Below the pieces are notes generated by a model. It worked only from the letters and a program-made list of their open reading frames with translations, was not told the origin of the DNA and searched no databases. Below, in pieces: positions 9,609 to 18,700 of a DNA stretch of 39,925 nt (positions are counted from its first letter, which is position 1; every line of letters begins with the position of its first letter). The DNA is from Lentimicrobiaceae bacterium (GTDB taxonomy: Bacteria; Bacteroidota; Bacteroidia; Bacteroidales; P3), in contig JAFLTI010000018.1 in assembly GCA_022510485.1 (NCBI GenBank), forward strand, positions 1 through 39,925, written 5' to 3'. Made by a program: the position numbers and the translations under genes.

Positions 9609-9661
9609 CAAATTTTTTTGTTCACATTTTTTTTGCTCACAACATACAAACAACAAATAAT

Positions 9662-11560
9662 ATGAAACGTTTTGTATTTTTATCTTCCGCTCTATTCCTC
9701 CTGCTTGTACCGGGACGGAGCCAAGTTTTGTTTCACGATGATTTTCAGGCTACTACAAACCGCTTTTCGGTAGGGGATGTGGCTTCTTCGTGGACTTTGT
9801 ATAACGACAACAATGTTCCTGTAAGCTCTCCCGAAGACCTGAGTGCCTTTAAGCAGGCTTGGAATGTGTTGGAAAGAGGCGGAGAACGGTTTGCCGCTTC
9901 GGTGTCGTTCTTTGTTAAAAACGAGGCAGCCGACCGCTGGATGGTTACTCCGGCTATCGACCTTACGGCGGCAAGCAAGCCGGTTTTGGTTTTCCGCGCC
10001 AAGCGCATGGATACCGAATACCGCGACGGACTGCAAGTAAAACTTTCTGTTTCGGGTAAGGAAAAACAAGATTTTACCTACACCCTCCAGTCGCTTTCTA
10101 CCGCTCCGGCGGCTTGGACCTACTACACCGTCGACCTTAGCGAACACGTGGGTAAAACGGTTTTTATCGCCTTTGTTCAGAACTCTCTTGCCAAATACAT
10201 GGTGGGGGTTGACGATGTGGCTGTTTTAGAAACCGAATCCGTGTCGGGCTTGCTCACCGCCCTCTCGGTGGCTTCGGTGGTAAAGATGCAGGGGGCTTCC
10301 GAAAGCGTTCCCGTTCAGGCAGCTTTGCTTAATACCGGTTCCGAACCCATCGTTTCTTATACGCTTTGTGTTCAAACAGACCAAGGCGAGGTGGTAAAGG
10401 AAAATGTTTCAAACGTCAATATCGAGCCGGCTAAAACTGCCGCCGTCAACACTTCGTTGGTGTTGAACTCCGAAGGCACGCACAGCGTTTCGGTATGGGT
10501 GGAAAACATTAACGGCAAGGATGTGGTTTCCAATACTTCTTCTTCTCCCATATACAGCATAAAGGCGGCTTCCCTGCCCCATAAGAATCTGCTTGTGGAA
10601 ATATTCTCCAGCGGAACCTGCTCGTCTTGCGCGCCTCTCAATGCATGGCTCCACCCGATTTTTATCGATATGAAAGCCAACGACCCCGACAACAGCGGCA
10701 ATATATCGGTGGTAAAATACCAAGTGAACATTCCTGCGGTGGGCGACCCTGCGGTAACAGAACAGACCTCCGCCAGAGGCGGTTTGTATGGCATTATAGG
10801 CGCACCCTCGGTATATATGAACGGTCGCACCTTGGTGCACGACACCACTATCGGCCGCGTTATGCGCGATTCGCTGGCTGTTTTTCTTAAAACTGAGATT
10901 CCTACGGGCATCAGCGCATCTTTTGAATGCAACGAGGGTACTTTTACCGTTCACGCCAAAGTTACCAACTACCTGCCCGACGTAAACAACTACAGGCTGC
11001 TTGTATGTATTGTGGAAGACACTATGCACCTGCCCAACACGCAGGGCAACGGAGAAAAAGACTTCTATAACGTAACCCGCTATATGCTTCCCGACGTAGT
11101 GGGCGCATCGATTGTTCCCGAAACGCTTGGCGAGGTAATAGAAAAAGACTTTGAATACACTTTCGACGAATCAAGCCCCCGCATTTTCTCCAGCTACGAC
11201 AATATGGGCGTGGTGGTATTTCTGCAAAACGCCAAGAACTATCAGGTGTCGCAGGCTTTCTATCTTAAGGCAGGCGGCACGGCGGCAAACGACAAGAAAC
11301 TGGTGGCAGACCGCAGCCTCTCGCTTTATCCCAACCCTGCCGGGGAACGCTGTTCGGTGGCTTTTGATGCTGCCATTGGCGGCAATGCCATGTTGCGCGT
11401 ATTTAACGGACAGGGCAAGACGGTTTACACCGAAAGCATCATGCTGCAAGCGGGCAAAAATGTTTTTGAACTCGAAACGGCTGCCTTTACTTCCGGTTTG
11501 TATTTTGTGCAGATTGAAAACGAACAAGGGGTATTTACCCATAAACTGATGAAACGCTAA
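9662..11560 (+). CDS. Secreted adhesin-type protein with thioredoxin-like (Omp28-type) domain and T9SS signal
   Basis: The start at 9662 (MKRFVFLSSALFLLL...) gives a proper signal peptide ending near GRSQ and 632 residues; upstream in-frame Met codons would bury it. Residues about 25-195 form a jelly-roll of the cleaved-adhesin/choice-of-anchor J kind (LFHDDFQ, DRWMVTPAIDL, AWTYYTVDLSEHVGKTVFIAF, VGVDDVAVLE). A CARDB-like beta domain follows. Residues about 310-470 look like a thioredoxin fold of the Omp28-related family, with a CSSC motif at C320-C323 in EIFSSGTCSSCAPLN and a cis-Pro-type loop GAPSVYMNG. The last 75 residues (LYPNPAGERCSV ... GLYFVQIENEQGVFTHKLMKR) are a T9SS type A sorting domain. 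The stop overlaps the start of the protease gene (TAATG), suggesting translational coupling. A thiol/disulfide role outside the cell is an inference from CxxC only. Confidence 0.85.
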   Translation: MKRFVFLSSALFLLLVPGRSQVLFHDDFQATTNRFSVGDVASSWTLYNDNNVPVSSPEDLSAFKQAWNVLERGGERFAASVSFFVKNEAADRWMVTPAIDLTAASKPVLVFRAKRMDTEYRDGLQVKLSVSGKEKQDFTYTLQSLSTAPAAWTYYTVDLSEHVGKTVFIAFVQNSLAKYMVGVDDVAVLETESVSGLLTALSVASVVKMQGASESVPVQAALLNTGSEPIVSYTLCVQTDQGEVVKENVSNVNIEPAKTAAVNTSLVLNSEGTHSVSVWVENINGKDVVSNTSSSPIYSIKAASLPHKNLLVEIFSSGTCSSCAPLNAWLHPIFIDMKANDPDNSGNISVVKYQVNIPAVGDPAVTEQTSARGGLYGIIGAPSVYMNGRTLVHDTTIGRVMRDSLAVFLKTEIPTGISASFECNEGTFTVHAKVTNYLPDVNNYRLLVCIVEDTMHLPNTQGNGEKDFYNVTRYMLPDVVGASIVPETLGEVIEKDFEYTFDESSPRIFSSYDNMGVVVFLQNAKNYQVSQAFYLKAGGTAANDKKLVADRSLSLYPNPAGERCSVAFDAAIGGNAMLRVFNGQGKTVYTESIMLQAGKNVFELETAAFTSGLYFVQIENEQGVFTHKLMKR

Positions 11561-13728
11561 TGAAAATAAAACTTTTTTCTTTCGCATTGTGCGCTGTTTT
11601 TGCCGCCGGTTTTGCTATGGCGCAAGACGAGGGGCAAATGGAAAATGCCGTTTATATCCGTTTTAAGGCTTCTTCAAGCCCCAAAACGGCAAACGGCAGC
11701 CGTATGGCAACGGTGGCAAAAGAAACTTCTTTGCAGCCGCTGCAAAAAGAATTTGGTTTGCACGAAACCATGTTCTGTATGCGCACCTTAGGTTCTCCTG
11801 TTTTGGAACGCACTTTTCTGCTGAGTTTCGACAGCACGGCAAAAGCCGACGAACTGATTCGCCGCCTGCAAGAAGACAAGCGTATCGAATTGGTGGAAAG
11901 GCTTAGCCAAACTTACGTGTTCGGATCGCCCCAAGCCGCTCCCAAGGCGGAAGAAGGCAATGAAGGCGACCCCTTGTACGAATCTTCTATAGGCTCGTGG
12001 CATTACGATCTTATCCACGCTGAAGAGGCTTGGGCGGAACATACCGCTACGCCCAACGTAAAAGTGGCTATTGTAGACAACGCCACTTGGGGTGATCATC
12101 CCGACTTAGGCATCGCGCCCGAAAACCAGCACAATATCGTTTCCGGACAGAGCGGCAGTTCCGCCCCTCCTTCCGAGGTGCCTCAGGACCCCAATTGCGG
12201 CAATGTAAACAATTGTCCTTCTTACAACTGGTCGCACGGCACACACACTGCCGGACTGGTGGGTGCTATCCGTAACAACGGCATCGGCATCGCTTCTTTA
12301 GGTTCGGGGGCTACGCTCATAAGTGTTTCCTGCCCCGGCACGGACCCCTCCGGATTGGCTATGACCAATAGTTATGGCGGTGTAAGCTGGGCTGTTGAAC
12401 ACGGAGCCAAGATATTGAATCTTTCGTGGGGTCGTTCCGGCATTTCCGAAACCGAGCGTGCTGTAATACAAGCCTGCGTAGACAAGGGGGTTATTATCGT
12501 GGCGGCAGCCGGCAATAACAATTACAAGGATTTTCCCATGTATCCGGCTTACCTGCCGGGCGTTATCTCGGTGGCTTCGGTAAACAGCAACCGTCAGGTG
12601 TCTTCTTTCTCCAATTACGGAGAATGGGTAACAGTGGCTTCTCCGGGCGGCTTTTTGATAAACAGTTCCGGCAACGAAGCGACCACCTGCGTGTTGAGCA
12701 CCACTTATTGCACGGCGCAGAAATATTCTTCGGGCGGCTATGGTCTTACCGGACAATACTACGACGGTATGTACGGCACGTCGATGGCAACGCCTGTTAC
12801 AACGGGGCTTTGCGCCTTGTTGCTTTCGGTGGATTCCACGCTTGACCCCTATACGATGCGCGATGTGCTGATGTCTTCGGCTCAGGCGGTAGACCCCGGT
12901 CCCGGTGAGGGCAGGAAAATCTGCTCGACTTCGGGTGTTATTGATGCAGCCGCAGCGGTACGTTTGGTAGAAAAGAAACGCAGTGTGGCAATGCCCTCTT
13001 CGTTGCAGTCAAAGCAGCAGAACTATCAGATTGCCGTTTCTTGGCAAAAGCCTCAAAGCGAAAACGAGGTGGATTCTTACGAAGTTTTTGTAGACAACAA
13101 ACTGGTAAGCCAAACCGAAGAAACCGAATTTATGTACGATCTGCCCGCCACCAACAGGCTGTTCCGCATAGGGGTACGCGCCCTGTATAAGAACGGCGAC
13201 ACTTCGTTGCGGGCTGGCGCAGACTTGTATGTTCCTGCCTTGGTAGAAATGAAGGTTTCGGTTCGTCCTGTTGGCTGCGGAACAATAGAGGGTGTGGGCG
13301 CATATCCTGTAAACACAAAGCTTGCTTTGGTGGCTCACGCAGTTCCGGGCTGTACTTTTTCGCGTTGGATGGACGGAAACAAGAGCCTTGGAAAAGATAC
13401 CGTGCTTGAATACACTTTGCAGACGGAAACCGAATTAGAGGCTGTATTTACAGGCTCTCCCGAAGTGGCGAACAATCCGCTGCAAACGGCTTCCCTCCTG
13501 CGGGTATATCCCAATCCGGCGGGCAACACGCTTACGGTTGACGGTGCCGGCGTTGACTTTTATGCCGTTGAAATCTATACTGCCGGGGGGCGGCGCGTTT
13601 TGGCGCAGCAGTTTGCGCAAGGTATGCAGAAAATGGAGTTTGAACTCGAAAAGCTCGTTTCCGGAGCTTACATAGTAAAGGTTCTCACCGCTAACGGCTG
13701 GCAGATAAGCAAAATCACCAAGATTTAG
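11560..13728 (+). CDS. Subtilisin-like (S8) serine protease secreted by T9SS
   Basis: This encodes 722 residues with a signal peptide ending near FAMAQ. Residues about 25-125 look like an N-terminal propeptide. The S8 catalytic domain runs from about 140 to 475. Its triad is visible: Asp173 in KVAIVDNATWGDHPDL, His226 in WSHGTHTAGLVGA and Ser408 in GTSMATPVTTG, with oxyanion Asn319 in VAAAGNNN. The Asp motif is DNA rather than the usual DTG/DSG. A short FN3-like module (SYEVFVDNKLV) and a beta repeat domain (CTFSRWMDGNKSLGKDTVLEYTL, a Divergent InlB B-repeat-like block) follow. The C-terminus carries a T9SS sorting domain (LLRVYPNPAGNTLTVDG ... GAYIVKVLTANGWQISKITKI). It is translationally coupled to the preceding gene. 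It should act outside the cell as an endopeptidase; substrate specificity cannot be read. Confidence 0.92.
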   Translation: MKIKLFSFALCAVFAAGFAMAQDEGQMENAVYIRFKASSSPKTANGSRMATVAKETSLQPLQKEFGLHETMFCMRTLGSPVLERTFLLSFDSTAKADELIRRLQEDKRIELVERLSQTYVFGSPQAAPKAEEGNEGDPLYESSIGSWHYDLIHAEEAWAEHTATPNVKVAIVDNATWGDHPDLGIAPENQHNIVSGQSGSSAPPSEVPQDPNCGNVNNCPSYNWSHGTHTAGLVGAIRNNGIGIASLGSGATLISVSCPGTDPSGLAMTNSYGGVSWAVEHGAKILNLSWGRSGISETERAVIQACVDKGVIIVAAAGNNNYKDFPMYPAYLPGVISVASVNSNRQVSSFSNYGEWVTVASPGGFLINSSGNEATTCVLSTTYCTAQKYSSGGYGLTGQYYDGMYGTSMATPVTTGLCALLLSVDSTLDPYTMRDVLMSSAQAVDPGPGEGRKICSTSGVIDAAAAVRLVEKKRSVAMPSSLQSKQQNYQIAVSWQKPQSENEVDSYEVFVDNKLVSQTEETEFMYDLPATNRLFRIGVRALYKNGDTSLRAGADLYVPALVEMKVSVRPVGCGTIEGVGAYPVNTKLALVAHAVPGCTFSRWMDGNKSLGKDTVLEYTLQTETELEAVFTGSPEVANNPLQTASLLRVYPNPAGNTLTVDGAGVDFYAVEIYTAGGRRVLAQQFAQGMQKMEFELEKLVSGAYIVKVLTANGWQISKITKI

Positions 13729-13773
13729 CCTGCCGCAACAGTTTCTTGCGCAAAACTGGCACGCCCTGCGTGC

Positions 13774-13794
13774 CCGGCGGGCGTTGCCCGCCGG
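13774..13794. repeat. GC-rich hairpin in the convergent intergenic region
   Basis: A 9-bp perfect stem, CCGGCGGGC (13774-13782) with GCCCGCCGG (13786-13794), closes a GTT loop and is flanked by TTGCGCAAAA-like copies. It lies between the protease stop and the main terminator and may be an accessory terminator or mRNA-stabilising structure. Confidence 0.5.
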
Positions 13795-13812
13795 CGCAAA
13801 ACGCGCTAAAAA

Positions 13813-13851
13813 GGAGGCGGTCGGGGAAATCCCCGACCGCCTCCCTTTTTT
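13813..13851. terminator. Bidirectional rho-independent terminator
   Basis: A perfect 14-bp stem (GGAGGCGGTCGGGG, 13813-13826, with 13831-13844) and an AAAT loop are followed by CTTTTTT on the plus strand and preceded by AAAAA, which is a U-tract on the minus strand. It separates the convergent protease gene (plus) and TPR-LuxR gene (minus). Confidence 0.92.
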
Positions 13852-13869
13852 GCCTACGGCACGCCCCCC

Positions 13870-15672
13870 TTACAGTGAGTTAAGGAATTGAGCCAAATCC
13901 TGCTGATTTTCTAATTTCAACTTAGACCTCAACCTGAACTTTGCCATACCTACCGATTGCAGCGACCGCCCGGTAAGGCTTGCCACATCCTTGTTGGTCA
14001 ATCCCAGCTTAAACAGCACGCACAAATGTTTTTCGTTGGCGGTAAGGTCGGGAAAACGCTCAGAAAGCTGGCGGAAAAACTCTTTGTCTACTTGGTCAAA
14101 ATAAAACTGAAAATCTTTCCATTCCCTTTCGGAGGCTATCTGCTGGGCAAGTTCCTCTATTTCGCACACCACGCGCTTTTCTTTGCCGCGCAAGGTAAAG
14201 GCGGTTTTAAGGTGCTTGAGTTCCTTTAATATGGATTCCTGTAGATTGTTGAGCCGCAAGAACTGCAAGGCGTTGGTGGCAAGTTCCTTGTTTTTAACCT
14301 CTATCTGCTGTTCTGCCGTCTGTATCTGCCGCCGCGATTCTTCTTTGGTAAGTTTCTCTGCCATACGCAGCATGTGCATACGCCTCCACATAAAGATAAC
14401 GGCAACCAACAACAAGCCTAAGCTTATCAACAGCACGATAATCCACAACACACGGTTTTGGGCGTTGGCTTTTGCCAATTTAAGCTCGTTAAGGCTGTTG
14501 CGGGCTTCCTGTTCCCTGCGGTAATCATCGTAACGGAATTGGATTTCTATCAGCTGGCGCATATTTTCCGTATCCAGCAGCGTATCGTAGGCATTGATAT
14601 ATTCCCGCATATAGCGCATGGCGGCAGGCATATCTTTCTGCGCTTCCGTTATGTCGCTCAATATCTTTAATAAATCTACCTGTAGTTCGTATTTTTGCTT
14701 TTCCCTACATTCCCTAAGGGCTTTTTCCGCCACCTTGCGCGCTTGGGTGTACTGACCCAGACAATACAGGTTCCGGGCATAAGAAACCTCGGCAAAGCCA
14801 TTCAAATGGCTAAACTGTTTTTCCTGAGACAATTTTACCGCTTCTTCAAAATAAGGCAACGCCACATCGCAGCGTATCAATTCCAAATAGATGGAACCCA
14901 ACACCAAGGAGGCGAATATGCGCTCCTGTCCGTTATAGTTTTCGGTTTGCGCTATGCGATAGGCGCGGAAACCGTAAGGCAAGGCTTCTTCCTGCAAGCC
15001 TTGCGACTGAAAAAGGGCTGCCAGATTGGAATTGGCAATAAAAAGCCCGCGCGCATCCTTGAGTTTATCATAGATGCTTAAGGCGGTAAGCATGTGCTTT
15101 TCTGCCGAATTATACAGTTTACGGTAAGCGAAAATTACACCGATACCGCTGGCGCACTTGGCGTTTATCTGAGGTATGGAGTCTTTTTCAAAACGAAGCA
15201 ACAGATTTTGGCAGATAAGCATTGCCGAATCGCTCTTGCCTTTATACATAAGGCTCAGTGCCACATCGGTATAGCTTTCCGCCAAAAGTATTTTCCAGCG
15301 TTCTTCTCCTGTTTTTTCCACATACTTTTCGAGCTGCGGAATCAATTTTCTATACACAGAAAGGCAGGAATCGCTTTCGTCGGCAAAATAATAAAGGTTT
15401 CCACGCCGCGCAACATAGGTGCAGCTTTTATAAACATCTCCTTTCTTTGTGGCGTATTTTTCTGCCTTTCTAGTAATTGCAACCCGCTCCTGCATCGGCA
15501 GGTCGCTTTGAAAGGAAAGTTGCTTGTCAAAAAAGGCAAGACTGTCTGCCTCCTTTGCCTCAAGCCCGTTTCCAAGAGCCGGAAAGATTAAAAAAAGGAT
15601 CGCAAAAAGGATATTATAAAACAATATGTTATATAATACCCCTCCACGAACCACATTACGTTTCAATGGCAT
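13870..15672 (-). CDS. Membrane-anchored TPR regulator with C-terminal LuxR-type HTH
   Basis: This encodes 600 residues. An N-terminal hydrophobic segment at about 13-35 is a signal peptide or anchor. Residues about 45-385 are a run of TPR-like helices (e.g. ASGIGVIFAYRKLYNSAEKHM, GLFIANSNLAALFQSQGLQEEALPYG, EVSYARNLYCLGQYTQARKVAEKAL). A strong transmembrane helix lies near 407-429 (VLWIIVLLISLGLLLVAVIF), followed by a coiled-coil linker. The last 60 residues (FPDLTANEKHLCVLFKLGLTNKDVASLTGRSLQSVGMAKFRL...) form a LuxR/GerE-like helix-turn-helix: T-x-x-E near its start and NKDVASLTGRSLQSV as the recognition unit. The topology puts the TPRs in the periplasm and the HTH in the cytoplasm. This architecture recurs in Bacteroidota and is usually annotated as a transcriptional regulator; its signal and targets are unknown. 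It sits alone between loci for secreted proteins, so control of those genes is possible but unproven. Confidence 0.85.
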   Translation of the reverse strand: MPLKRNVVRGGVLYNILFYNILFAILFLIFPALGNGLEAKEADSLAFFDKQLSFQSDLPMQERVAITRKAEKYATKKGDVYKSCTYVARRGNLYYFADESDSCLSVYRKLIPQLEKYVEKTGEERWKILLAESYTDVALSLMYKGKSDSAMLICQNLLLRFEKDSIPQINAKCASGIGVIFAYRKLYNSAEKHMLTALSIYDKLKDARGLFIANSNLAALFQSQGLQEEALPYGFRAYRIAQTENYNGQERIFASLVLGSIYLELIRCDVALPYFEEAVKLSQEKQFSHLNGFAEVSYARNLYCLGQYTQARKVAEKALRECREKQKYELQVDLLKILSDITEAQKDMPAAMRYMREYINAYDTLLDTENMRQLIEIQFRYDDYRREQEARNSLNELKLAKANAQNRVLWIIVLLISLGLLLVAVIFMWRRMHMLRMAEKLTKEESRRQIQTAEQQIEVKNKELATNALQFLRLNNLQESILKELKHLKTAFTLRGKEKRVVCEIEELAQQIASEREWKDFQFYFDQVDKEFFRQLSERFPDLTANEKHLCVLFKLGLTNKDVASLTGRSLQSVGMAKFRLRSKLKLENQQDLAQFLNSL

Positions 15673-15692
15673 GTTTCGGTTTGTTTTCGAGG

Positions 15693-15723
15693 CAAATATA
15701 TCAAATTTTACAATACATACAAA
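15693..15723 (-). promoter_or_regulatory. Promoter of the TPR-LuxR gene
   Basis: On the minus strand TTTG (15723-15720), 19 bases, then TATATTTG (15700-15693) is a full match to the Bacteroidota sigma-ABfr promoter. The predicted transcript begins around 15686, about 14 bases before the start codon at 15672. The -33 element overlaps the U-tract of the terminator of the upstream gene. Confidence 0.75.
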
Positions 15724-15756
15724 AAATTGCCCTCCGGAAGAGTCCGAAGGGCAATT
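15721..15756 (-). terminator. Terminator after the GLUG/BIG2 surface protein gene
   Basis: A 13-position stem with one C-A mismatch (15726-15738 with 15743-15755; loop AGAG) is followed on the minus strand by a run of T. It lies 21 bases past the stop codon of 15777-19820. Confidence 0.85.
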
Positions 15757-15776
15757 CTATCGCCTCTCAGGGGTGT

Positions 15777-18700
15777 CTATTTTATCACCTTTACTCCTGC
15801 GGTTTGTCCCGAAGACAAGCCTACCTGCAACAGGTAAACGCCTTGGGGCAAAGAGGCGGCATCTACCGTTATGGTTTCCGCAGCGGGGCTTGCGCCACCT
15901 GCCACGCATTGTCCCGAAACGTTATATACCTTAACCCATTCCATACCTCCGGTAGCCCTGACCACAATCTTGCCGTTGGCTGCATAGGCGGAAATAAGCG
16001 TCTGTACGCCCTTTTCATTCGATGCCGATACAAATTCGGTTACGGTAACAAAGCAGGGAGCGGAAACACTGCCGTCTGCCGAAGATGCGGTAATCATTGC
16101 CTCGCCCTTTTCGTGGGCGGAAACAAGCCCTGTATTGTCTACCGAAGCCACCCGGGCATCGGTGCTTTTCCATACCACCGTGCTGCCGGCAGCCTCGGCT
16201 GGATAAACGGTAGCCACCAGCTGGAACGTGGGGGTTTGCTTATCCATAGTCAATTCGCTTACGTTAAGCAGTATGCCGGTAATGGGCACTTCTACATGCA
16301 CAAGGCAGGTATCGGAGGCGTTTCCGTCTTCAGAAACGGCTATAACCCTTGCCGTTCCCACCTGCAAGCCATACACGGCAGGCCCGCCGGTTATCGCTAT
16401 ATCGGGATCCAAAGACTGGAATATCACCGATTTGTTGGTGGCGTCTTCGGGCAGTACGGTAACCGTAAGGGGCGTGGTGATTTCAAGGGGTATGGTGATT
16501 TCTTTCTGATTGAAAGTAACCGATTCTACCGGTATTTCCACATTCACAATACAGGAGGCGGAATATTGTCCGTCGGGAGTTTTGGCGGTAATTACCGTTT
16601 TGCCCGCGCTCCTGCCGGTTACCACACCTTGGGCGTCTACCGATGCCGTCTGCGGCTCTTCCGAACTCCAAAGCAGGGTCTTGTCGGTGGCTTCCTGCGG
16701 AATTACATTGGCAACCAACTGCACCGTCTTGCCCTTTTCTACCGAAACCTCACGGCTTGCCATCGTAACGCCGCGAACCACATTTTCCCACCACAGATAC
16801 GGCTTGCTGTCCGTCATCTGCCAAGGTGCGTTGTCGGTTGTGCCGAAATTCCAGCCGTAGTTTTGGTAAAAAGCCTTGTCAAAGCTTTCAAGGGTGCCCG
16901 ATTCTCCGTTCTGGCGGTCTTTTGCACATTCGGCATCGCTTACCGTCTTAAGCTCGTTGCTGGCTCCCACCAACATCGAAGCCAAGGCGAAGTTAGAATC
17001 CAAAGCCTTTACCGAATCGGAGGAGATATAATACTCGTGGTTCGCCACGCGGAAGGCGTCTTTGGGCGCAACAACCGTATCGTTCAGGGCAAAGCTGTAC
17101 TTTATCTGTCCGGCAAAGGCATTGGGTACGGTATATCCGGCAATACCGCCGGCAACACCGCGTTCAAAATTGTTTCCGGCATTTCCAACCTCAACTTTTC
17201 CGTCGGAATAAACGCGCGAAACCTGACCTCCGTTGTTGGAACCCACCACGCCGCCGGCAATGGTGGCTGAAGCATATACCGAAGCCGTAGAATAACTGTT
17301 GGTAACCGTTCCTCCATTCAGCAGGTAACCGGCAATGCCGCCCACATTGGAAATACCCGATACGGAACCCCTTACGTAAGAATTAGAAACGGTGCCGCTC
17401 GTACGTAAATCGCCCGCTATACCGCCCACGTAGTCGGTTCCCGAAACAGAGCCGGTAAAGCTGCAACGGTCTATGGTAGAAAAATTGGTTGCCTGTCCCA
17501 CAAGACCGCCCACATAATCACCCCGCACCTCAACATCGCTTTCTACATGACAGTTTTTGATTGAACTGCTCACTCCCATACTTCCGGCAATCACGCCGAT
17601 GCTCATCATCGGGGAGTTGGCGGCAAAAACCGCATGGCGCACCGAAAGGTTTGAAATTTCCGCTCCGTTAAGACTGGAAAATATACCGTTACCGTTAATG
17701 ATGATGTTCTTGATAAAGTAGCCCTTGCCGTCAAAGTGTCCGCTAAATTCGCGAATCGAAACAAAGCCGCTTCCGTTTACGCCTGTAAACGCAGCCATAT
17801 CTATATCGTTGCCCAGAACAAACCATTTGTCGGAATACCTGCGCACCATATCCAGTTCGGCAGGCGTGGTAATGACATAGGGCGAGGCTTGCGTGCCATC
17901 GCCTTTAAGTTCTATTTCTTTCAAGGGCAGGGGATAGAAAACGTGCTTCATCGTATAGGCGGGCGTTTGCCAAGAAAGATAGAGATACTTCATTTCGGTG
18001 GCGTTTGCATCGGTAAGAACGCCTGCGGTCGAAAACTCGCCGTCGGTGGCGTTGTCCTGCCACAGATAGAGCGTTTCGTCTTCGTTGGCAATGCCGAAAC
18101 CACGACCGGCGGCATCGTTCTTGCTAAAACGGTAAAAGTAAAGGTATTCCTGCTTTTCATCGGCAACAAACGCATAGGGATTCAGCGTGGTGCTGTTGAT
18201 AATGGGGGTAAACAGCAGGCAGTCCGCACCCAAATCTATACGGTGGTGCTTTACCTTGTTGCCCTGTCGGTCGTAGTACACGATGCCGCCGTAAGTGGTG
18301 TTGTCGGCACTTTCGCCGCGACCGAGACCAAAAATGTAGTTGTAGCCGCCCTCTGCCGCCGGAACGCGGTCAAAATACATAGAAAGCAGCTCGTTCTTAT
18401 ACAGTGCGGGAAAATAGAAATTGGTCTTTAACGACGGCAGATCCATCATAAGGATACCTGTTACGGCTTCCTCGGAACCCAAACAGAGGGCATACTCGTC
18501 GTTTTCGCCCATAATGGCTTGCAATTCTACAATATTGGCAACATCTTCGGCTATTTCCTTAAGAATCTCGCCGTCTTCGTTTACTAAATAAAGTTGCAGC
18601 TTGTTGCAGTCGCAGCTCAAATCATAGCGGTCCATACCGTATATGAGCTCGTATTTGTCGTCTTGATTAAACACCTTGCGTGTAATCATATATTTGCCAA

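Larger units (their letters stand above)
9264..9661. other. 398-bp divergent intergenic region between two secreted-protein operons
   Basis: No convincing gene is present. The region is A/T-rich and holds candidate -7 elements on both strands (9572-9579 plus; 9601-9608 minus), a U-tract hairpin at 9504-9539, and an outer inverted pair TATCACC (9493-9499)/GGTGATA (9549-9555). Two copies of TTATGCAAA lie at about 9587-9603. It probably drives both operons and may hold a leader-type regulatory element. Confidence 0.6.

Noticed and set aside
15477..17270. A 597-codon open frame on the plus strand
   Set aside because: It is antisense to the TPR-LuxR and GLUG/BIG2 genes, both of which have signal peptides, recognisable domains and promoter/terminator signals. 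Its translation is rich in Gly, Tyr, Arg and Cys without any domain, and it reads through a terminator and a promoter.
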